Below, piece after piece: positions 38,242 to 47,312 of a stretch of 64,000 bases of DNA (positions within the stretch are counted from its first letter, which is position 1; every line of letters starts with the position of its first letter). The notes under the pieces are model-generated. The model had not been told where the DNA came from, did no database searches, and worked only from the letters and a program-made list of their open reading frames with translations. The stretch covers positions 434,001 to 498,000 of the forward strand of contig NZ_CP061769.1 of assembly GCF_011420305.2 (NCBI RefSeq), read 5' to 3'. The DNA is from Nocardioides ochotonae. GTDB taxonomy: Bacteria; Actinomycetota; Actinomycetes; Propionibacteriales; Nocardioidaceae. Made by a program: the position numbers and the translations under genes.

Positions 38242-39354
38242 TCAGACGACGGTCCAGGTGTCGCCGCCGCCGATGAGGGCGGCGAGGCGGTCGCTGGGGT
38301 TGTCGTCGTGCCCGCCCTTGGCGGTGGTGATCTGGGCGCGGGCCTGGTCGTCGTACGTGGGGCGCTCGACCTGGCGGAAGATCCCGATGGGGGTCTGGTT
38401 GAGGTAGCCCATCTCGGTGAGCCGCGAGATCGCGAAGGCGATCGACGGGTCGGGGTTGTGGGCGTCGTGGACCAGGATCGCGTCGGTGCCGACCTCGGAG
38501 ACCTCGGCGACGGTGACGCCGCCGGTGGCGGGGTCGCGGATCAGGCCCTTGTGGCCCAGGCCGTCCTCGAGGGTGGCGCCGAAGCGGATCGGCTCGCCGT
38601 GCACGAGCGGGATGATCGCGTCGTGCTTGGTGTCGTTGTTCTTGATCGCGTCGAACGCGCCGTCGTTGAAGATCGGGCAGTTCTGGTAGATCTCGACCAG
38701 CGAGGTGCCGCGGTGGGCGGCGGCCGCGGAGAGCACCGAGGTGAGGTGCTTGCGGTCGGAGTCGATGGTGCGGGCCACGAAGGAGGCCTCGGCGCCCAGG
38801 GCCAGGGACACCGGGTTGAAGGGGTGGTCGACGGAGCCCATGGGAGTGGACTTGGTGACCTTGCCGGCCTCGGAGGTGGGGGAGTACTGGCCCTTGGTGA
38901 GGCCGTAGATCCGGTTGTTGAACAGCAGGATCGTCATGTTGACGTTGCGGCGCAGGGCGTGGATCAGGTGGTTGCCGCCGATGGACAGGGCGTCGCCGTC
39001 ACCGGTGACGACCCACACGGAGAGGTCCTCGCGCGCGGTGGCCAGGCCGGTGGCGATCGAGGGCGCGCGGCCGTGGATGGAGTGCATCCCGAACGTGTCG
39101 AGGTAGTAGGGGAACCGGCTGGAGCAGCCGATGCCGGAGACGAACACGATGTTCTCGCGGCGCAGCCCGAGGCCGGGAAGGAAGCCCTGGACGGCCTTGA
39201 GCACGGCGTAGTCGCCGCAGCCGGGGCACCAGCGCACCTCCTGGTCGGAGGTGTAGTCCTTGCCGGTCTGGGTGGCGTCGGTGCTGGGGACCAGCTCGGT
39301 GCCGGTGCGCAGCGCGGGCAGCCCGAGGTCGGTGCCGGGGTCGGTGGTCGTCAC
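38242..39354 (-). CDS. korB: 2-Oxoglutarate:ferredoxin oxidoreductase beta subunit
   Basis: ThDP- and iron-sulfur-containing subunit that oxidatively decarboxylates 2-oxoglutarate to succinyl-CoA while reducing ferredoxin. 370 residues. N-terminal cluster Cys pair in RWCPGCGDYAVL; ThDP/Mg motif GDGDALSIGGNHLIHALRRN followed by LLFNNRIYGLTKGQYSPTS. A C-terminal Cys is in EIYQNCPIF. The GTG overlaps the korA stop by four bases, so the pair is translationally coupled. Confidence 0.94.
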   Translation of the reverse strand: MTTTDPGTDLGLPALRTGTELVPSTDATQTGKDYTSDQEVRWCPGCGDYAVLKAVQGFLPGLGLRRENIVFVSGIGCSSRFPYYLDTFGMHSIHGRAPSIATGLATAREDLSVWVVTGDGDALSIGGNHLIHALRRNVNMTILLFNNRIYGLTKGQYSPTSEAGKVTKSTPMGSVDHPFNPVSLALGAEASFVARTIDSDRKHLTSVLSAAAAHRGTSLVEIYQNCPIFNDGAFDAIKNNDTKHDAIIPLVHGEPIRFGATLEDGLGHKGLIRDPATGGVTVAEVSEVGTDAILVHDAHNPDPSIAFAISRLTEMGYLNQTPIGIFRQVERPTYDDQARAQITTAKGGHDDNPSDRLAALIGGGDTWTVV

Positions 39355-41354
39355 TTCTTCGCCTCCGCGATCTGAGCGGTGTGGGTGCTGACGGGGTTGG
39401 CGTCGGTGTCGTCGGTGTCGGTGTTCGACAGGTCGACCGGGACGCCCTCGGCCTTCGCCACGAGCTCGGCGATGGTCTCGGCGAGCTCGGCGGCCTTCAG
39501 CGGCAGGCCGCGGACCTGGTTGTAGCCGATCGCGTCGACGAGGTATTCCGCGCGCAGCAGCAGCGAGAGCTGGCCGAGGTTCATCTCGGGGACCAGCACC
39601 TTGTCGTAGCGCTTCAGGATCTCCCCGAGGTCCTTCGGGAACGGGTTGAGGTGGCGCAGGTGGACCTGGGCGACGTTGAAGCCGGCCTTGCGGACGCGAC
39701 GGATGCCGGCGCCGATGGGGCCGTAGGTGGAGCCCCAGCCGATGACGAGGACCTTGGCGGCACCCGAGGGGTCGTCGACCACGAGCGGAGGCAGCGAGTC
39801 GGCGATCCGGTCGATCTTGGCCTGGCGCAGCCGGGTCATCTTGTCGTGGTTGTCGGTGTCATAGGAGATGTTGCCGTGGCCGTCGGCCTTCTCCAGGCCG
39901 CCGATGCGGTGCTCGATGCCGGCGGTGCCGGGGATGGCCCACGGGCGCGCGAGCGTCTCCTCGTCGCGCAGGTAGGGCCAGAACTCGTCGGGCTCGGCGT
40001 CGGGGCCGTTCTCCTTGGCGTTCTTGGCCGACACGTGGTTGGGGCCGGTGGCGAAGTTGGCCTCGATGCGGGGCAGGTCGGCGGTCTCGGGCACCCGCCA
40101 GGGCTCCGAGCCGTTGGCGAGCATGCCGTCGGAGAGCAGCATCACCGGGGTGCGGTAGGTGACCGCGATCCGGGCGGCCTCGATCGCGGCGTCGAAGCAG
40201 TCACCGGGTGACTGCGGCGCGACGATCGGGACCGGGGACTCACCGTTGCGCCCGAACATCGCCTGCAGCAGGTCCGACTGCTCGGTCTTGGTCGGCAGAC
40301 CGGTCGAGGGGCCGCCGCGCTGGACGTTGACCACCACCAGCGGCAGTTCGGTCATCACCGCCAGCCCGATCGCCTCGGACTTCAGCGCCACACCGGGACC
40401 CGAGGTCGAGGTCACGCCGAGTGCGCCACCGAAGGACGCACCGATCGCAGCACCGATGCCGGCGATCTCGTCCTCGGCCTGGAAGGTGGTGATGCCGAAC
40501 GACTTGTGCTTGCTCAGCTCGTGCAGGATGTCGGAGGCCGGGGTGATGGGGTAGGTGCCCAGGAACACCGGCAGGTCGGCCTGCACACCGGCCGCGACCA
40601 GGCCGTAGGCCAGCGCGAGGTTGCCGGTGATGTTGCGGTACGTGCCCGCGGCCACCGGGGCCGGCTTGACCTCGTAGGAGACCGCGAACGCCTCGGTGGT
40701 CTCACCGAAGTACCAGCCGGCCTTGAACGCGGTGATGTTCGCGTCCCGGATCGCGGGGACCTTGGCGAAACGACGGGTCAGGAACGCGATCGTGGAGTCG
40801 GTGGGGCGCCCGTACATCCAGGAGACCAGGCCGAGGGCGAACATGTTCTTCGCACGCGCGGCGTCCTTGCGCGAGAGCCCGAACTCCTTGACCGCCTCGA
40901 TCGTCATCCCGGTCAGGTCGACCGGCTGCACGGCGTACTCCGCGAGCGTGTCGTCGTCCTCGTCGAGGGGGTTGACGCTGTAGCCGGCCTTGTCCAGGTT
41001 GCGCTTGGTGAAGTCGTGGGTGTCCACGATGATCGTCGCGCCCTTGGGCAGGTCGCCGAGGTTCGCGCGCAGCGCGGCCGGGTTCATCGCGACCAGCACG
41101 TCGGGGGCGTCGCCCGGGGTGAGGATGTCGTGGTCGGCGAAGTGCACCTGGAACGACGACACCCCCGGGATCGTGCCCTGAGGGGCCCGGATCTCGGCGG
41201 GGAAGTTCGGCAGGGTCGCCAGGTCGTTGCCGAACGACGCCGACTCCTGGGTGAATCGGTCACCCGTCAGCTGCATCCCGTCACCGGAGTCACCGGCAAA
41301 ACGGATGATCACCCGGTCGAGCTGCTTGACCGGCTTGGTGGTCTCGCTGGACAC
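39351..41354 (-). CDS. korA: 2-Oxoglutarate:ferredoxin oxidoreductase alpha subunit (gamma-alpha fusion)
   Basis: 667 residues. The first 200 or so are a gamma domain (VIIRFAGDSGDGMQLTGDRF), fused to the pyruvate:ferredoxin oxidoreductase alpha fold (GTYPITPASDILHELSKH, ITTFQAEDEIAGIGAAIGAS, TSTSGPGVALKSEAIGLAV). This gamma-alpha fusion is the KorA type found in actinobacteria. Together with KorB it offers an oxygen-tolerant alternative to the dehydrogenase complex and a ferredoxin source. The start is a GTG preceded by AAGGGAAG. The promoter lies in the region shared with the sulfate importer. Confidence 0.94.
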   Translation of the reverse strand: MSSETTKPVKQLDRVIIRFAGDSGDGMQLTGDRFTQESASFGNDLATLPNFPAEIRAPQGTIPGVSSFQVHFADHDILTPGDAPDVLVAMNPAALRANLGDLPKGATIIVDTHDFTKRNLDKAGYSVNPLDEDDDTLAEYAVQPVDLTGMTIEAVKEFGLSRKDAARAKNMFALGLVSWMYGRPTDSTIAFLTRRFAKVPAIRDANITAFKAGWYFGETTEAFAVSYEVKPAPVAAGTYRNITGNLALAYGLVAAGVQADLPVFLGTYPITPASDILHELSKHKSFGITTFQAEDEIAGIGAAIGASFGGALGVTSTSGPGVALKSEAIGLAVMTELPLVVVNVQRGGPSTGLPTKTEQSDLLQAMFGRNGESPVPIVAPQSPGDCFDAAIEAARIAVTYRTPVMLLSDGMLANGSEPWRVPETADLPRIEANFATGPNHVSAKNAKENGPDAEPDEFWPYLRDEETLARPWAIPGTAGIEHRIGGLEKADGHGNISYDTDNHDKMTRLRQAKIDRIADSLPPLVVDDPSGAAKVLVIGWGSTYGPIGAGIRRVRKAGFNVAQVHLRHLNPFPKDLGEILKRYDKVLVPEMNLGQLSLLLRAEYLVDAIGYNQVRGLPLKAAELAETIAELVAKAEGVPVDLSNTDTDDTDANPVSTHTAQIAEAKK

Positions 41355-41738
41355 CTCGCGCCCACTTCCCTTGCTGTCTTAAGTCGCCTGCTGGCCGCCG
41401 ATGCCTCGGTCGACCAGACGTCCAGCCGATCGTACTAGGAGTAGGTCGTATCGAATATACGATCCCGCGCTCCGGTCGATGCGGTCCTCACCACGATAGT
41501 TCGCCGACGCGGCCGAGCCGATTCGTCTCACCTGTCCGGACGGGTGGTCGCCGTCTCGACCTTCCCCCTCCTCCGGCCTGCCTCTGGCGAGCTCCCGCGC
41601 TGCGCGCCGCTCGATCGGTCCAGACCGATCTCGACCTTTTCGGCGGGTTGATGTGCACCAAGACGACAAACATGAGTAATCTGGGCGAGTTAAGTAATGA
41701 GCCTCGGTGAGTGCCGCGGCGACGAAAGGGTGCAGATC
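41355..41738. other. Divergent control region between korA and the sulfate importer
   Basis: 384 bp without a gene. It contains an AT-rich patch unusual for this DNA, with a 17-bp imperfect palindrome (41446-41462), and a second AT-rich stretch at 41650-41700 close to the importer start. No riboswitch fold is recognised. Confidence 0.5.
41446..41462. promoter_or_regulatory. Candidate operator upstream of korA
   Basis: TCGTAT, five-base spacer, ATACGA: a perfect 6-bp inverted repeat in an AT-rich patch about 95 bases upstream of korA. The protein that would bind it is unknown. Confidence 0.35.
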
Positions 41739-42767
41739 ATGAAGCGGAACCTGAAGACCTGGCTGGCCGGCGGCCTCGCCGGCGGCCTGGCGCTGTCGCT
41801 CGCGGCATGCGGCGGGGACGCCGACGGTGGCGACAGCGACACGCTGAGCATCGTCGGCTTCGCCGTCCCCGAGGCGGCCAACAAGGCGATCGGCGAGGAG
41901 TTCAACAAGACCGACGAGGGGGAGGGGATTCGGTTCAAGACCTCCTACGGCGCCTCCGGCGACCAGAGCCGTGCGGTCGAGAGTGGGCTGGACGCCGACT
42001 ACGTCCACTTCTCCGTCGCCAGCGACGTCACCCGCCTGGTCGACGCCGGCCTGGTCGACGCCGACTGGGACGCGGGGGACAACAAGGGCGTCGTGTCGCG
42101 CTCGGTGGTCGTCTTCGGTGTTCGCGACGGCAACCCCGAGGACATCCAGGACTGGGACGACCTGATCAAGCCCGGCGTCGAGATCGTCACCCCGAACCCC
42201 GCCTCCTCCGGCGCGGCGCGCTGGAACGCGCTCGCCGCCTGGGGCCAGGTCGTCGCGAACGGCGGCACCGAGGCCGACGCGAAGACCTACGTCGACAAGT
42301 TCTTCGCCAACGTGGTCTCGCTGCCCGGCAGCGGACGCGATGCGACCACGAGCTTCCTCGGCGGAACCGGCGACGTGCTGATGGCCTACGAGAACGAGGC
42401 CATCCTCGCCGCGCAGAACGACGAGGGCTTCGAGTACATCATCCCGGAGACCACGCTGCTGATCGAGAACCCGGGCGCCGTGCTCAAGGACGCCGACCCG
42501 GTCGCCCAGGACTGGCTGGACTTCGTGCTCAGCGACGAGGGCCAGCGCCAGTTCGCGCTGACCGGCTTCCGCCCGATCCGCGACGACGTGGACTACGGCG
42601 GCACGGTGGAGGGCGCGAAGGACCCCAGCGACCCGTTCCCGGCCGTGCCCAACCTGCTGACGGTCGAGAAGGACTTCGGTGACTGGGACACGGTCTCCAC
42701 GAAGTTCTTCGACGAGGAGGACGGCCTGATCACCAAGGCCATCGCGGCCTCCGGCAAGGCGGACTGA
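41739..42767 (+). CDS. Sulfate ABC transporter substrate-binding lipoprotein
   Basis: 342 residues, Sbp/CysP-like. The start is the ATG at 41739, since MKRNLKTWLAGGLAGGLALSLAAC is a clean signal with lipobox Cys24; the in-frame ATG at 41697 would put this signal 14 residues inside. The body shows TSYGASGDQSRAVESGLDADYVHFSVASDVTRLVDAG, TPNPASSGAARWN and DVLMAYENEA, the sulfate-binding pattern of this family. It is followed by cysT, cysW and cysA in order, so it feeds that permease. Thiosulfate may also be a substrate. Confidence 0.92.
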   Translation: MKRNLKTWLAGGLAGGLALSLAACGGDADGGDSDTLSIVGFAVPEAANKAIGEEFNKTDEGEGIRFKTSYGASGDQSRAVESGLDADYVHFSVASDVTRLVDAGLVDADWDAGDNKGVVSRSVVVFGVRDGNPEDIQDWDDLIKPGVEIVTPNPASSGAARWNALAAWGQVVANGGTEADAKTYVDKFFANVVSLPGSGRDATTSFLGGTGDVLMAYENEAILAAQNDEGFEYIIPETTLLIENPGAVLKDADPVAQDWLDFVLSDEGQRQFALTGFRPIRDDVDYGGTVEGAKDPSDPFPAVPNLLTVEKDFGDWDTVSTKFFDEEDGLITKAIAASGKAD

Positions 42768-42791
42768 CCAGTCTCTCGGCTGGCGTTCGTC

Positions 42792-43643
42792 ATGGCCACG
42801 ACCACTGTCGCGAGTGGTCGACCGGCGGGGAAGCGTCCCCGCCGGTCGTCCACGCCCACCAACCTGACCAAGGCCTCCGGCCTGGGCCTGGGTGTGGCGA
42901 TGATCTGGTTCAGCCTGCTCGTCCTCATCCCTCTCTGCGCGGTGATCATCACCGCCGCCGAGGGTGGCTGGGCCAGCTTCTGGGCCACCATCACCAACGA
43001 GCAGACCGCCTCGGCGATCCGGCTGACCGTCCTCACCTCGGCCCTCGTCACCCTCGTCAACGTCGTGATGGGAACGCTCATCGCCTGGGTGCTGGTCCGT
43101 GACCGGTTCCCCGGCAAGGCGGCCCTCGAGGTCCTCATCGACATCCCGTTCGCGCTGCCCACGATCGTGGCCGGCCTCGTGCTGCTCTCGCTGTACGGCA
43201 CCGACAGCCCGCTGGGCGTCGACGTCGCCAACCAGCGCTCCTCGGTGTTCCTGGCCTTCCTGTTCGTCACGTTGCCGTTCGTGGTGCGCATGGTGCAGCC
43301 GGTGCTCGAGGAGCTGGAGAAGGACGTCGAGGACGCCGCGGCGTCGCTCGGCGCCAGCAGGTTCACGACGTTTCGCCGTGTCATCCTGCCCAGCCTCGTC
43401 CCGGCGATCGCCGCGGGCGCCGCGCTCTCGTTCGCGCGCGGAGTGAGCGAGTACGGCTCGCTGGTGCTGCTGTCCGGCAACCTGCCGTTCAAGACCGAGG
43501 TGGTCTCGGTGCGCATCCTCGGCAGCGTCGAGAACGACAACCTGGCCGGCGCGGCCTCGGTGGCCACCGTGCTGCTGGTGATCTCGCTGGCCGTGATCGT
43601 CGCCCTCGACGTCATCCAGCGGAAGGTGGCGTCCCGTGGCTGA
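42792..43643 (+). CDS. cysT: Sulfate ABC transporter permease CysT
   Basis: Membrane subunit of the sulfate importer. 283 residues with six helices after a basic N-terminal leader of about 30 residues. The EAA loop that docks the ATPase is EDAAASLGASRFTTFRRVILP. DIPFALPTIVAGLVLLSLYG is typical of CysT. The ATG at 42792 is 24 bases after the binding-protein stop. Its end overlaps cysW. Confidence 0.93.
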   Translation: MATTTVASGRPAGKRPRRSSTPTNLTKASGLGLGVAMIWFSLLVLIPLCAVIITAAEGGWASFWATITNEQTASAIRLTVLTSALVTLVNVVMGTLIAWVLVRDRFPGKAALEVLIDIPFALPTIVAGLVLLSLYGTDSPLGVDVANQRSSVFLAFLFVTLPFVVRMVQPVLEELEKDVEDAAASLGASRFTTFRRVILPSLVPAIAAGAALSFARGVSEYGSLVLLSGNLPFKTEVVSVRILGSVENDNLAGAASVATVLLVISLAVIVALDVIQRKVASRG

Positions 43644-44511
43644 GACCAACGTGGCCGATCGCCCGGTCCGCGTCGCTCCGCCGCGGGCGCCGCGGCGACG
43701 CTGGCGCCCGAAGAGCCCCGCGACGTACCTGATGCGGCTGGTCGTGGTGACCTACCTGGTGCTGCTGGTCGCCTGGCCGGTCGTGCTGGTCGGCACCCAC
43801 ACCTTCGACGACGGGCTGACCTCGGTGCGCGAGATCCTCGAGGACCCCGACGTGACGACCGCGCTGCGGCTGACCGCGCTGGTCGCGGTCTGCTCGGTGG
43901 TGATCAACACCGTCTTCGGGGTGGGGATGTCGCTGCTCCTGGTGCGCTACCAGTTCCCCGGCAAGCGGATCCTGAGCGCGCTGATCGACCTGCCGCTGTC
44001 GGTGTCCCCGATCGTGGTCGGCGTCGCGCTCGTGCTGGTGTACGGCGGGCGCGACGGGTGGTTCGGTCCGGCCCTGGAGAGCGCGGGGTTCCAGGTCATC
44101 TTCGCCACCCCGGGCCTGGTGATGGCGACCGCCTTCGTGGCGCTGCCGCTGGTCATCCGCGAGGTCGTGCCGGTGCTCGAGGAGATCGGCACCGAGCAGG
44201 AGCAGGCCGCCCGCAGCCTCGGGGCGAGCTCGGCCCAGACCTTCTGGCGCATCACCCTGCCGGCGATCAAGTGGGCGGTCGTCTACGGCGTCGTCCTCAG
44301 CATGGCCCGCTCCCTGGGCGAGTTCGGCGCGGTGAAGGTCGTGTCCGGCAACGTCCTGGGCGAGACCCGGACCGCCACGCTCGTGGTCGAGGAGAAGTAC
44401 CTCAACTTCGACCAGCAGGGCGCCTACGCGGTGGCCTTCCTGCTCGCGATGGTCTCCGTCGCCTGCATCGTCATCGTCGCGATCATCCGTCCCAAGGAGG
44501 AGAAGAGGTGA
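43636..44511 (+). CDS. cysW: Sulfate ABC transporter permease CysW
   Basis: Second permease subunit. 291 residues with a basic N-terminal leader and six helices. EAA loop [45 protein letters not shown] and [18 protein letters not shown] are CysW hallmarks. The GTG at 43636 lies inside the last eight bases of cysT. An 82-base gap, with no obvious function, separates it from cysA. Confidence 0.93.
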   Translation: MAETNVADRPVRVAPPRAPRRRWRPKSPATYLMRLVVVTYLVLLVAWPVVLVGTHTFDDGLTSVREILEDPDVTTALRLTALVAVCSVVINTVFGVGMSLLLVRYQFPGKRILSALIDLPLSVSPIVVGVALVLVYGGRDGWFGPALESAGFQVIFATPGLVMATAFVALPLVIREVVPVLEEIGTEQEQAARSLGASSAQTFWRITLPAIKWAVVYGVVLSMARSLGEFGAVKVVSGNVLGETRTATLVVEEKYLNFDQQGAYAVAFLLAMVSVACIVIVAIIRPKEEKR

Positions 44512-44593
44512 GCGGCCTGACCGGTCCCCGGTCCGGGCCCGCCTTCCTCCTCGTCCCGCGCCGCGCGGCGTACCCCGAAAGGTTCGTGAACCC

Positions 44594-45565
44594 ATGAGCA
44601 TCGAAGTCAAGGGAGTGAGCAAGCGGTTCGGTGACTTCGTCGCGCTCGACGACGTCAGCGTGTCGATCCCCAGCGGTCAGCTGACCGCTCTGCTCGGCCC
44701 CAGCGGTGGCGGCAAGTCCACCCTGCTGCGGATCATCGCCGGCCTCGAGTCGGCCGACACCGGCAGCATCCTCATCGAGGGCGTCGAGGCGACCAACCTG
44801 CCGGCGCAGAAGCGCAACGTCGGCTTCGTCTTCCAGCACTACGCGGCGTTCAAGCACATGAGCGTCGCCAAGAACGTCGCGTTCGGCCTGGAGATCCGCA
44901 AGCGGCCCAAGGCCGACGTGGCCCGCCGGGTCGAGGAGCTTCTCGACCTGGTGCACCTCTCGCAGTTCGCCCACCGGCTGCCCGCGCAGCTCTCCGGCGG
45001 CCAGCGCCAGCGCATGGCGCTGGCGCGGGCCCTGGCGGTCGAGCCGTCCGTGCTGCTGCTCGACGAGCCGTTCGGTGCGCTGGACGCGAAGGTCCGCAAG
45101 GAGCTGCGTGACTGGCTGCGGCGCCTGCACGACGAGGTGCACGTGACGACGGTCTTCGTGACCCACGACCAGGAGGAGGCTCTCGAGGTCTCCGACGAGA
45201 TCGTGGTGATCAACGAGGGGCGGGTGGAGCAGATCGGCACCCCCGACCAGCTCTACGACGAGCCGGCCAACGACTTCGTGATGGGCTTCCTCGGCGAGGT
45301 GACGGTGCTGGACAACCTCCGGCTGCGCCCGCACGACATCGACGTCGCGCTGGTGCCCGGGGACCCGCTGTCCACGCCGGGCACGATCACCCGCCTGCTG
45401 CGGGTGGGCTTCGAGGTCCGCATCACCGTCACGACCGCCCAGGGCGACGTCACCGTGCTCATGACCCGCACCGGCGTACGTCAGCTCGGCCTGGCCGAGG
45501 GCCAGCAGGTCTGGCTGGCTCCTGCCGCCGGGGCCACCACGGCCCCGGTCCCGGTGGCGGGCTGA
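44594..45565 (+). CDS. cysA: Sulfate ABC transporter ATP-binding protein
   Basis: ATPase of the sulfate/thiosulfate importer. 323 residues. Walker [10 protein letters not shown] at 35-43, Q-loop [14 protein letters not shown], signature LSGGQRQRM, Walker [13 protein letters not shown] and H-loop [13 protein letters not shown]. The C-terminal regulatory part is short; the last residues read [11 protein letters not shown]. That 3' end and the terminator after it recur about 1.5 kb downstream, evidence of an insertion at this point. Confidence 0.95.
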   Translation: MSIEVKGVSKRFGDFVALDDVSVSIPSGQLTALLGPSGGGKSTLLRIIAGLESADTGSILIEGVEATNLPAQKRNVGFVFQHYAAFKHMSVAKNVAFGLEIRKRPKADVARRVEELLDLVHLSQFAHRLPAQLSGGQRQRMALARALAVEPSVLLLDEPFGALDAKVRKELRDWLRRLHDEVHVTTVFVTHDQEEALEVSDEIVVINEGRVEQIGTPDQLYDEPANDFVMGFLGEVTVLDNLRLRPHDIDVALVPGDPLSTPGTITRLLRVGFEVRITVTTAQGDVTVLMTRTGVRQLGLAEGQQVWLAPAAGATTAPVPVAG

Positions 45566-45584
45566 CGCCCGCGACCCCCGAACG

Positions 45585-45625
45585 CCGCCCGCCTGAGGAG
45601 ACTGCACCCCTTCTCAGGCGGGCGG
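45585..45625. terminator. Terminator after cysA, repeat copy A
   Basis: 13-bp perfect stem CCGCCCGCCTGAG with a 15-base loop. The surrounding 47-bp core (45584-45630) is identical to copy C at 47931-47977 and differs at three bases from copy B at 47103-47149. Confidence 0.82.
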
Positions 45626-45867
45626 TCCTGCGTCCGGGGCTGCGTCGGGTCGAGGGTCCGCACCGTTGGGGTCGGGCCGTCCGTACGCCCGAGTCGGGCC
45701 CATCGGTACGCTGCGGCTCGCCATTTGCCCCCGGGATGCCGCGGCGGATGCCTCTCATTGAGGGGCAGTGTCTGCCCGGGTCTGTGCTCCATTGGCGCCG
45801 CAGATCTCCAGCATGGACTACGCGACCGAATCGGCTGTGGGCCGCTTGAGCAACGCTCGCTCTGTGA

Positions 45868-45883
45868 CGGACACGAGTGTCCG
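45868..45883. promoter_or_regulatory. Inverted repeat upstream of the islet membrane gene
   Basis: CGGACAC, GA, GTGTCCG: a 7-bp perfect inverted repeat about 100 bases upstream of the ATG at 45981. It could be an operator; nothing identifies the regulator. Confidence 0.3.
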
Positions 45884-45980
45884 CCACCTTCCACATCGGC
45901 GCGACGTCGACGCGCCCATGCTGTCGGTAGAGCGGAATTGTGAGCTTAGGTGGCCGGAGCTCCCTACGGGCAAGGCGCAG

Positions 45981-46700
45981 ATGCGGGAGAGTGAGCGGGT
46001 GGAAGCTGTCGCCGCCGCCGTTATCTCGGCCTTGCTTGCTCTCGTCGTGAGCGCTGTCGTGCAACTCGTGATTGTTCCCCGGGTGGATATCCGCCGCCGC
46101 CGTAACGAGCGTTGGGAGGCGACGCTGATCGAACTCGGGGAGAAGGTGCTCATCAAAGAGCGGGGCTCTCTGGACGCGATCGATCAGGCGGTCCAGAAAC
46201 TCCTTCATGCGCGTGAGACATGGCAACTCACCCCCGCACAGAAGAACGAGGTCTACGAGTACGAGTACGAGTCCGGGACGCCGGAACTGGCGTGGCACCA
46301 GGGCATCAGCGACGCGCATCGACTCATCGACGCCGCCTTCGCGGCGCATGACCGCGAGATGGTTGCTCTGGGGTGGCTGTTCACGAAACTGGAAGCAGAC
46401 GCCCCTCGGGGGGTGGGTCTAAAAGGAATGCGGCGCGCGTACTCGACGTTCTGCCGCACGGCCGTCGCCCTCCAGGACGCTCGAACGATCGACGGGTTCG
46501 GCGAATATACGCCTCTGAGCGAGGCCGGTTGGGATGGGATCTATCTCGAGGTGATCCCGATCTTCGACGCCCATCGGGCAGCGCGGGACGGGGTCGTTCG
46601 GGAGGTAAAGCGGCTCCTCATCTCTCAACAAGCAGGTAAGCGGATTCAAATGTCCGACCCCTATCAGGACGCGCGCCAAGAATGGGGTGACCGTTTCTAG
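45981..46700 (+). CDS. Membrane-anchored orphan protein, unknown function
   Basis: 239 residues from the ATG at 45981. One N-terminal helix (VEAVAAAVISALLALVVSAVVQLVIV, about 7-32) is followed by RRRRNERWEATLIELGEKVL and a helical, charged cytoplasmic domain. I recognise no family. Codon use differs from the rest of the window, with more A/T-ending codons (CTA AAA GGA, GAA TAT ACG), which suggests acquisition. It lies between cysA terminator copies A and B. A longer start at 45768 is possible but adds sequence with no protein-like pattern. Confidence 0.68.
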   Translation: MRESERVEAVAAAVISALLALVVSAVVQLVIVPRVDIRRRRNERWEATLIELGEKVLIKERGSLDAIDQAVQKLLHARETWQLTPAQKNEVYEYEYESGTPELAWHQGISDAHRLIDAAFAAHDREMVALGWLFTKLEADAPRGVGLKGMRRAYSTFCRTAVALQDARTIDGFGEYTPLSEAGWDGIYLEVIPIFDAHRAARDGVVREVKRLLISQQAGKRIQMSDPYQDARQEWGDRF

Positions 46701-47035
46701 GCGTGTATCCCTGGCAGGCTGCCGGTTCCTGACGGTGGTACTCGGTTGTGAGTGATCGGCGTTCTTGTGGCGGCGCTCGGCATGCCGGTCCTCCGCCTGG
46801 CGGATTGGCGCAGGTGCCGTCCTTTAGGCAGCGCGGTGGCAACGTTCTGGTGGAAGTCCCGTTTCGGTTGCGGGACGCGATGCGCGTTGGGTGAGCAGTT
46901 ACGCGATCTTGCGATGACTGCGGACCCTGGGCTGCTGTCATCGTCGCTCGCCTCGCTGGTTGTCGGCGGGCCGTCGGGGCGAACCGGGCAGGCTCCGGTC
47001 GCGTTTCGCCTGCTGTGCGTTCGCGGACCTACGTA

Positions 47036-47084
47036 CTGGCGAGCCGTCGGCACCACGACGGCGCTGGTCCCCGTGGCGGGCTAG
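47036..47084 (+). pseudogene. Duplicated 3' end of cysA
   Basis: The last codons read GTTTALVPVAG and stop, against [11 protein letters not shown] and stop in cysA. Base similarity begins about 49 bases before the stop and continues through the terminator (stop-to-core spacing 18 bases here, 18 in cysA). Only the tail of the gene is present. Confidence 0.6.
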
Positions 47085-47103
47085 TCCCGCCACCCCCTGA
47101 ACG

Positions 47104-47144
47104 CCGCCCGCCTGAGAAGACTGCATCCCTCCTCAGGCGGGCGG
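47104..47144. terminator. Terminator repeat copy B
   Basis: Same 13-bp stem as copy A with a slightly changed loop (three differences in the 47-bp core). Followed 21 bases later by palindromic element 1. Confidence 0.7.
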
Positions 47145-47164
47145 TCCTGTCTCGGTCCCGTGCA

Positions 47165-47217
47165 ACGCGGGGTTATCGACGCTTCGCACGTGTTTACGGC
47201 GTGCGAAGCGTCGACAG
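47165..47217 (+). repeat. Palindromic interspersed element 1
   Basis: Begins ACGCGGGGTTA and contains perfect 14-bp arms TCGACGCTTCGCAC (47176-47189) and GTGCGAAGCGTCGA (47201-47214). Related elements lie at 47996 (same orientation) and 63512 (opposite). Confidence 0.75.
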
Positions 47218-47312
47218 CGCAGGCGAGCTTGGCGTTGCGGCCAGTCGACGCTAGTCCCGCGGCCACTCTGGTGGGCTTTGCGGCCCGTCCCATAGCGGTC
47301 AGTGGTGGGAGT

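Larger units (their letters stand above)
45566..45980. other. Non-coding left part of the islet after cysA
   Basis: 415 bp. It holds terminator copy A at its left end and, at 45868-45883, a CGGACAC/GTGTCCG inverted repeat. An open frame from 45768 leads into the next gene, but its early part lacks protein-like character, so I treat it as leader. Confidence 0.45.
46701..47312. other. Islet spacer with a cysA 3'-end remnant
   Basis: 612 bp. An open frame at 46752-47084 exists, but it resembles nothing and ends in the duplicated cysA tail, so I do not call it a gene. The spacer also contains terminator copy B and palindromic element 1. After 47220 I see nothing further until the next gene's stop. 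Confidence 0.5.

Noticed and set aside
45768..45980. N-terminal extension of the islet membrane gene
   Set aside because: It would place 71 uncharacteristic residues before the membrane helix; the ATG at 45981 gives a normal start.
46752..47084. Possible 110-residue gene in the islet
   Set aside because: No ribosome site, no recognisable domain, and its last codons are the duplicated cysA tail; competing frames exist on the other strand.
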